Part shown: piece after piece, positions 61,303 to 64,000 of the stretch | How the letters are laid out: the number at the start of each line of letters is the position of its first letter | How positions within the stretch are numbered: the first letter of the stretch is position 1 | Source of the DNA: Saccharomycopsis malanga | Taxonomy: Eukaryota; Ascomycota; Saccharomycetes; Ascoideales; Saccharomycopsidaceae | Direction of reading: 5' to 3' | NCBI GenBank assembly: GCA_004014935.1 | Contig: CP025323.1 | Location: 248,001-312,000, forward strand | Length of the DNA: 64,000 nucleotides | Notes under the pieces: model-generated | The model's database searches: none | Told to the model about the DNA's origin: nothing | Seen by the model: only the letters and a program-made list of their open reading frames with translations | Made by a program: the position numbers and the translations under genes

Positions 61303-61337
61303 CACGTGACGCATAATGAAAAAAATTGAAATTTTTC
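61303..61337 (+). promoter_or_regulatory. CACGTGAC and AATTTT sites upstream of MRPL51
   Basis: CACGTGAC (61303-61310) and AATTTTTC (61330-61337) lie 105-140 bases before the MRPL51 ATG. In Candida albicans, mitochondrial ribosomal protein genes keep the AATTTT growth element that S. cerevisiae has lost. CACGTGAC is the Cbf1 site used in ribosomal gene control. The short PFD1-MRPL51 divergent region may share them. Confidence 0.45.
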
Positions 61338-61441
61338 ATATTCGACATAGGACATGTGAACATTTAACTGGTTCAAAGTGCATTAAAATACGACATAATT
61401 GTCTTTAATTTGAGCCGGAGTTTTTGCCACATTATATCAAT

Positions 61442-61915
61442 ATGAGTTTGAAAAGTCTTCCTAAGACCCGTTTTGGGAAACAGTTTGCCCGCCTCAATCA
61501 AATATCATATCCTGAGAATAAGACAGCTGCGGTACGGTTTCCACAAGAAGTTCAAACTATGGATCTTATTTTCAAAAAGAAGAATAGTGGTGGACATATG
61601 GGTTTACGTAAATTTTGGCACTCATACTTGCCAGTAATCAAATTTTATAACGAAGCACTTAATATCAACGTACAAAGAATCAGTTTGAGTGAAGGTGTAA
61701 CAGATAAGGCTAAAATCAAAGAATTGGAGAATAATCCAACTCTTATAAACAAGTGTCCTTCCAAAATTGTGTTACATTACAATAATGGTAAAACTACTGA
61801 GCTTGAGTGCAAAAATAAGTTTTCAGATGAAATTTTAACTGACTTAATAGCCGCTGCCAAAGCCCAACCAGTCCCAGAGTCGGATTTGGTAAAGTTTAAG
61901 AATAACATCTATTAA
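61442..61915 (+). CDS. MRPL51: Mitochondrial large-subunit ribosomal protein mL43
   Basis: A 157-residue mitochondrial ribosome protein. The ATG at 61442 (MSLKSLPKTRFGKQFARLNQ) is chosen, as the frame upstream starts only from TTG. The L51/S25/CI-B8 thioredoxin-like domain spans residues 20-125: YPENKTAAVRFPQEVQTMDL, SGGHMGLRKFWHSYLPVIKFYN, NPTLINKCPSKIVLHYNNG. The basic N-terminus may act as an import signal. Length is close to S. cerevisiae Mrpl51 (140). It is divergent from PFD1 across about 350 bases. Confidence 0.93.
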   Translation: MSLKSLPKTRFGKQFARLNQISYPENKTAAVRFPQEVQTMDLIFKKKNSGGHMGLRKFWHSYLPVIKFYNEALNINVQRISLSEGVTDKAKIKELENNPTLINKCPSKIVLHYNNGKTTELECKNKFSDEILTDLIAAAKAQPVPESDLVKFKNNIY

Positions 61916-62340
61916 GCATAATTTTAAAGAAGAGGATCGGTTTATTGATAATTAAAGGTCATAATAGTATATCTTTAGATGGTGAAGCTTGTGCTGTGCA
62001 CATAGCTGGCCAATATTTTGTAAATACAACTATATGTGAAAGAATCAAAATTCAGTGTAATATGTGCAAGGAAAATCAATAAACATGCACATCTTTTGCA
62101 AATGTACTCTCATAATGCGTAAGGATGATGATTGCTAACAAACTTACTATAACAAGGGACTATTTAGGATTTATATTTTAAAAACATTGATGAACATATA
62201 GGAAATAATGTAGAGTAAGATCATACCATTTGTATCATTCAAAATGTAACATGAATGTCGTGTTTCGGTATACTATATGTTTGTATAATGAAATTTCTAC
62301 ATGTTTTGTTTCAAATGTATACTTTTTTTTTATATATAAA

Positions 62341-62575
62341 GCGGTCGCTAGGCAGGAGTTTTTAGCGGATAGTACTCTCGGAGAAGAGAAATAGACCTGG
62401 CAGGGTATTTCGAGGGCTAGCACTTTCTAAAGCGAGAAAAAAGATCTAACAGACTCAAGGGTGATTCGATTATGATTAACAGGACATTATCGGAGTTTCC
62501 CCACTGGGGTTTACCAAGTCCCTTTGGGCATAGCTTGTATACGCTAGACTGATATTTAATGGGCTCAAAATATAC
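62341..62575 (+). mobile_element. SINE-like element, copy F (subfamily II, doubled head)
   Basis: Head GGCAGGAGTTTTTAGCGG, then AGTACTCTCGGAGAAG, GACCTGGCAGGG. A second head-like unit follows (AGCACTTTCTAAAGCGAG, then GATCTAACAGACTCAAGG). The block GGTGATTCGATTATGATT, AACAGGACATTATCGG is shared with copy C. The common 3' part is GGTTTACCAAGTCCCTTTG, GGCATAGCTTGTATACGC and GATATTTAATGGGCTCAAAA. No clear target duplication was found, and the TTA tail is lost. Confidence 0.7.
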
Positions 62576-62642
62576 TCGCGAAAAGTAAAGATATTTTCTC
62601 TTTTTAACAAAAATATGCCTATACGCAATGCCTTACTATTGC

Positions 62643-62750
62643 CAAGTGGCCAAGTTGGTTGAGGCATGCGCCACGCAAAATAGTGTGGAAAATAAGTGTG
62701 GCGTTCCTCACTTTGGGTTTTGGGACTCGATTCGTGCTCTCGTCGTTTTG
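62643..62750 (+). pseudogene. Degenerate tRNA-like sequence
   Basis: TGGCCAAGTTGGTTGAGGC gives a good class II D-arm with GCC/GGC stem. GCGCC and GGCGT can pair as an anticodon stem around a 27-base interval that may include an intron. GGACTCGATTCG is a poor B-box, and acceptor and T-stems do not pair. It may be a decayed Leu/Ser-type tRNA or part of another tRNA-derived repeat. Confidence 0.3.
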
Positions 62751-63603
62751 GAGTAACTATCAAACGTTTTGTTGAATTAAATCAGTGCTATCCAGGAGTT
62801 TTTGCTTTGAAAAAGCATACAATAACATTTTGAATTTTTTTGCGATACTGTAGTACTATTTATAGTAAAAAATGATTAAATTTGCTCATAAATATTTGAT
62901 ATAATGGAAAATTATCAATTTTGACAAAAAGTTGATTTTTTTCAAGTCATATTTTAGAGTCTTTTCAGCAAGCCAAACCATAGAAAATTATATTTCTATT
63001 CTTTTCAAATCCTAGGGTTTTGTACCATGTAATTTGTTTTGAGATCTGGCTTTTAGAAGTTATTAAATGAGAGAAAGTATCATTTTGTCGAAAACAACAC
63101 ATAATTTGTTAAAAATTGTGATAAAAGACTTTCTTTATTTAGTGACATTACTTCATGATTTTTGATTGCTTTTAATTTTATTTGAGTTCAGCGTTTGAAT
63201 GAGTTCCTATTCCAAAGAAACATGTATCTCAAGAGCTAAAAAAGGTATGGTTTGTTCTAGGTTCCCACAGGAACTTGCACTTATTAATAAGTTTTATACC
63301 TCGATTCTGGGGAGCCCGTTTTAAAAACTTTTGTTCCTATTCAACTTAAAGTTGCAAATGGCTTAATGTTACTTTGTTTTTAGTTTTTGGCCTTTTCGAA
63401 ATTCCAGTTTCTGATTTGCGTTATAAAAGTCTTATGCAAGTTGTATATCGACTGTAAATTAGCTTGCCAAATATTATAAGATAAGTTTTAGTTTTTAGGA
63501 CAACAATATGTCAATTGTATGTTGAAAATGTTGTTAGAGTTTGTTATAATACCATTGGTGAAACTCTAGAAGCTTATGCTTTTGATCTCAAGTTTAATAC
63601 AGG

Positions 63604-63632
63604 GCTAGAAATATAAGATATTATTATTATAT
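63604..63632 (+). mobile_element. SINE-like 3'-end fragment, copy G
   Basis: GGGCTAGAAATATAAGATAT followed by TATTATTAT matches the family's 3' end (GGGCTCAAAATATAAGATAT and TTA tail) with few differences. Upstream TTTAATACA is a weak continuation. No target duplication is apparent. Confidence 0.5.
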
Positions 63633-64000
63633 ATAAAGTCATGGTTGCTAATTATATAGCCCTACAAGAATGCTCAGTTATTCATCAAATAATTGAGATA
63701 TTTGGAGCATTTCTACCTGGTTGGAAACCAAGCAGTAAGCCAAACTTTCTGATAAGGCTAGATTATGTTGAAAAGCAGGTTCCAATACATTTTTGCAATT
63801 TCTTAGTAATCAAGTATCAACTGGTTTTGGGACTTTTTGGTAACTCCTTTCTAGCCTTTGAATGGCAAAAATTGTAAATCTAATAAATTAGATAAACAGC
63901 CACACCTGACAACATATCAAATTGACAAATGCTGAATTTTAGCCGTCAAGTCAAAAGCAAACTACGCTACAAAAACTCACCATTTAAAACCTAATGCATT

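Larger units (their letters stand above)
61916..64000. other. Gene-poor right end with repeats
   Basis: This contains SINE-like copy F (62341-62575), a degenerate tRNA-like stretch (about 62643-62750) and a SINE 3'-end fragment (63604-63632). A 78-codon forward frame at 63641-63877, starting just after that fragment, has no recognisable homologue. The rest is AT-rich, and no gene can be supported. Confidence 0.45.

Noticed and set aside
62476-62763. 95-codon reverse frame as a gene
   Set aside because: It spans the 3' part of SINE-like copy F and the tRNA-like stretch. No protein features.
1-64000. CRISPR arrays or bacterial-type operons
   Set aside because: None is present. The genome is eukaryotic, with spliced genes and monocistronic spacing.

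Overview
The window is nuclear DNA of a budding yeast (Saccharomycotina). The evidence is compact, mostly intronless genes with unmistakable yeast orthologues (SAC1, THS1, ILS1, TUB1, CDC34, MAD2, GCS1, PDB1, MIC10, MRPL51). The few introns are short and carry GTAAGT/GTATGC donors and TACTAAC-like branch sites. A HAP43/HapX-type bZIP regulator, several secreted aspartic proteases and an Hsp21-like small heat shock protein point towards the Debaryomycetaceae/CUG-Ser side of the group. I could not settle from this sequence whether CTG is read as Ser, and translations here use the standard code.

Layout. 1-599: partial aspartic protease without a visible signal peptide. 1.5-9.9 kb: two related secreted proteins of unknown function flanking an Hsp20 gene, PDB1 and MGR2. 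11.4-17.4 kb: SAC1, a split MIC10 and THS1. 19.5-24.8 kb: a degenerate pepsin-fold protein with 27-residue tandem repeats, an MCH-type monocarboxylate transporter and a predicted mitochondrial membrane protein. 25.7-33.5 kb: HAP43, TSR4, an EGO3/SLM4-like gene and CDC34. 36.2-45.1 kb: a 1015-residue disordered protein ending in a glutaredoxin-like fold, a secreted aspartic protease and ILS1. 45.9-50.6 kb: tRNA-Asp, TUB1 and split MAD2. 51.3-61.9 kb: another aspartic protease, GCS1, an unrecognised gene, a 2-oxoglutarate oxygenase, a CRH-like GPI protein without its catalytic motif, split PFD1 and MRPL51.

The main discovery candidate lies between the genes. A dispersed family of about 0.2-0.37 kb repeats occurs at 10.3, 18.4, 25.3, 28.3, 45.5, 62.3 and 63.6 kb, in both orientations. 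Its members share a tRNA-like head with A-box and B-box motifs. They also share one 3' segment that ends in a short TTA-rich tail. Four copies are bracketed by 10-15 bp direct repeats at non-homologous sites, and one of these is a roughly 50 bp 5'-truncated copy between perfect 13 bp duplications. This is the architecture of a tRNA-derived SINE moved by a LINE, a class that is rare in budding yeasts. Two sequence subfamilies share the same 3' end.

Two other signals stand out. Two secreted proteins keep an enzyme fold but have altered active sites: a pepsin-like protein with DTAS/DSTF in place of DTGS/DSGT, and a CRH-like protein that lacks the DEIDxE glutamates. Several promoters carry readable regulatory codes: heat shock elements on the Hsp20 gene, RRPE plus a near-PAC site on TSR4, CACGTG and GATA-type sites on HAP43, and CACGTGAC plus AATTTT on MRPL51.
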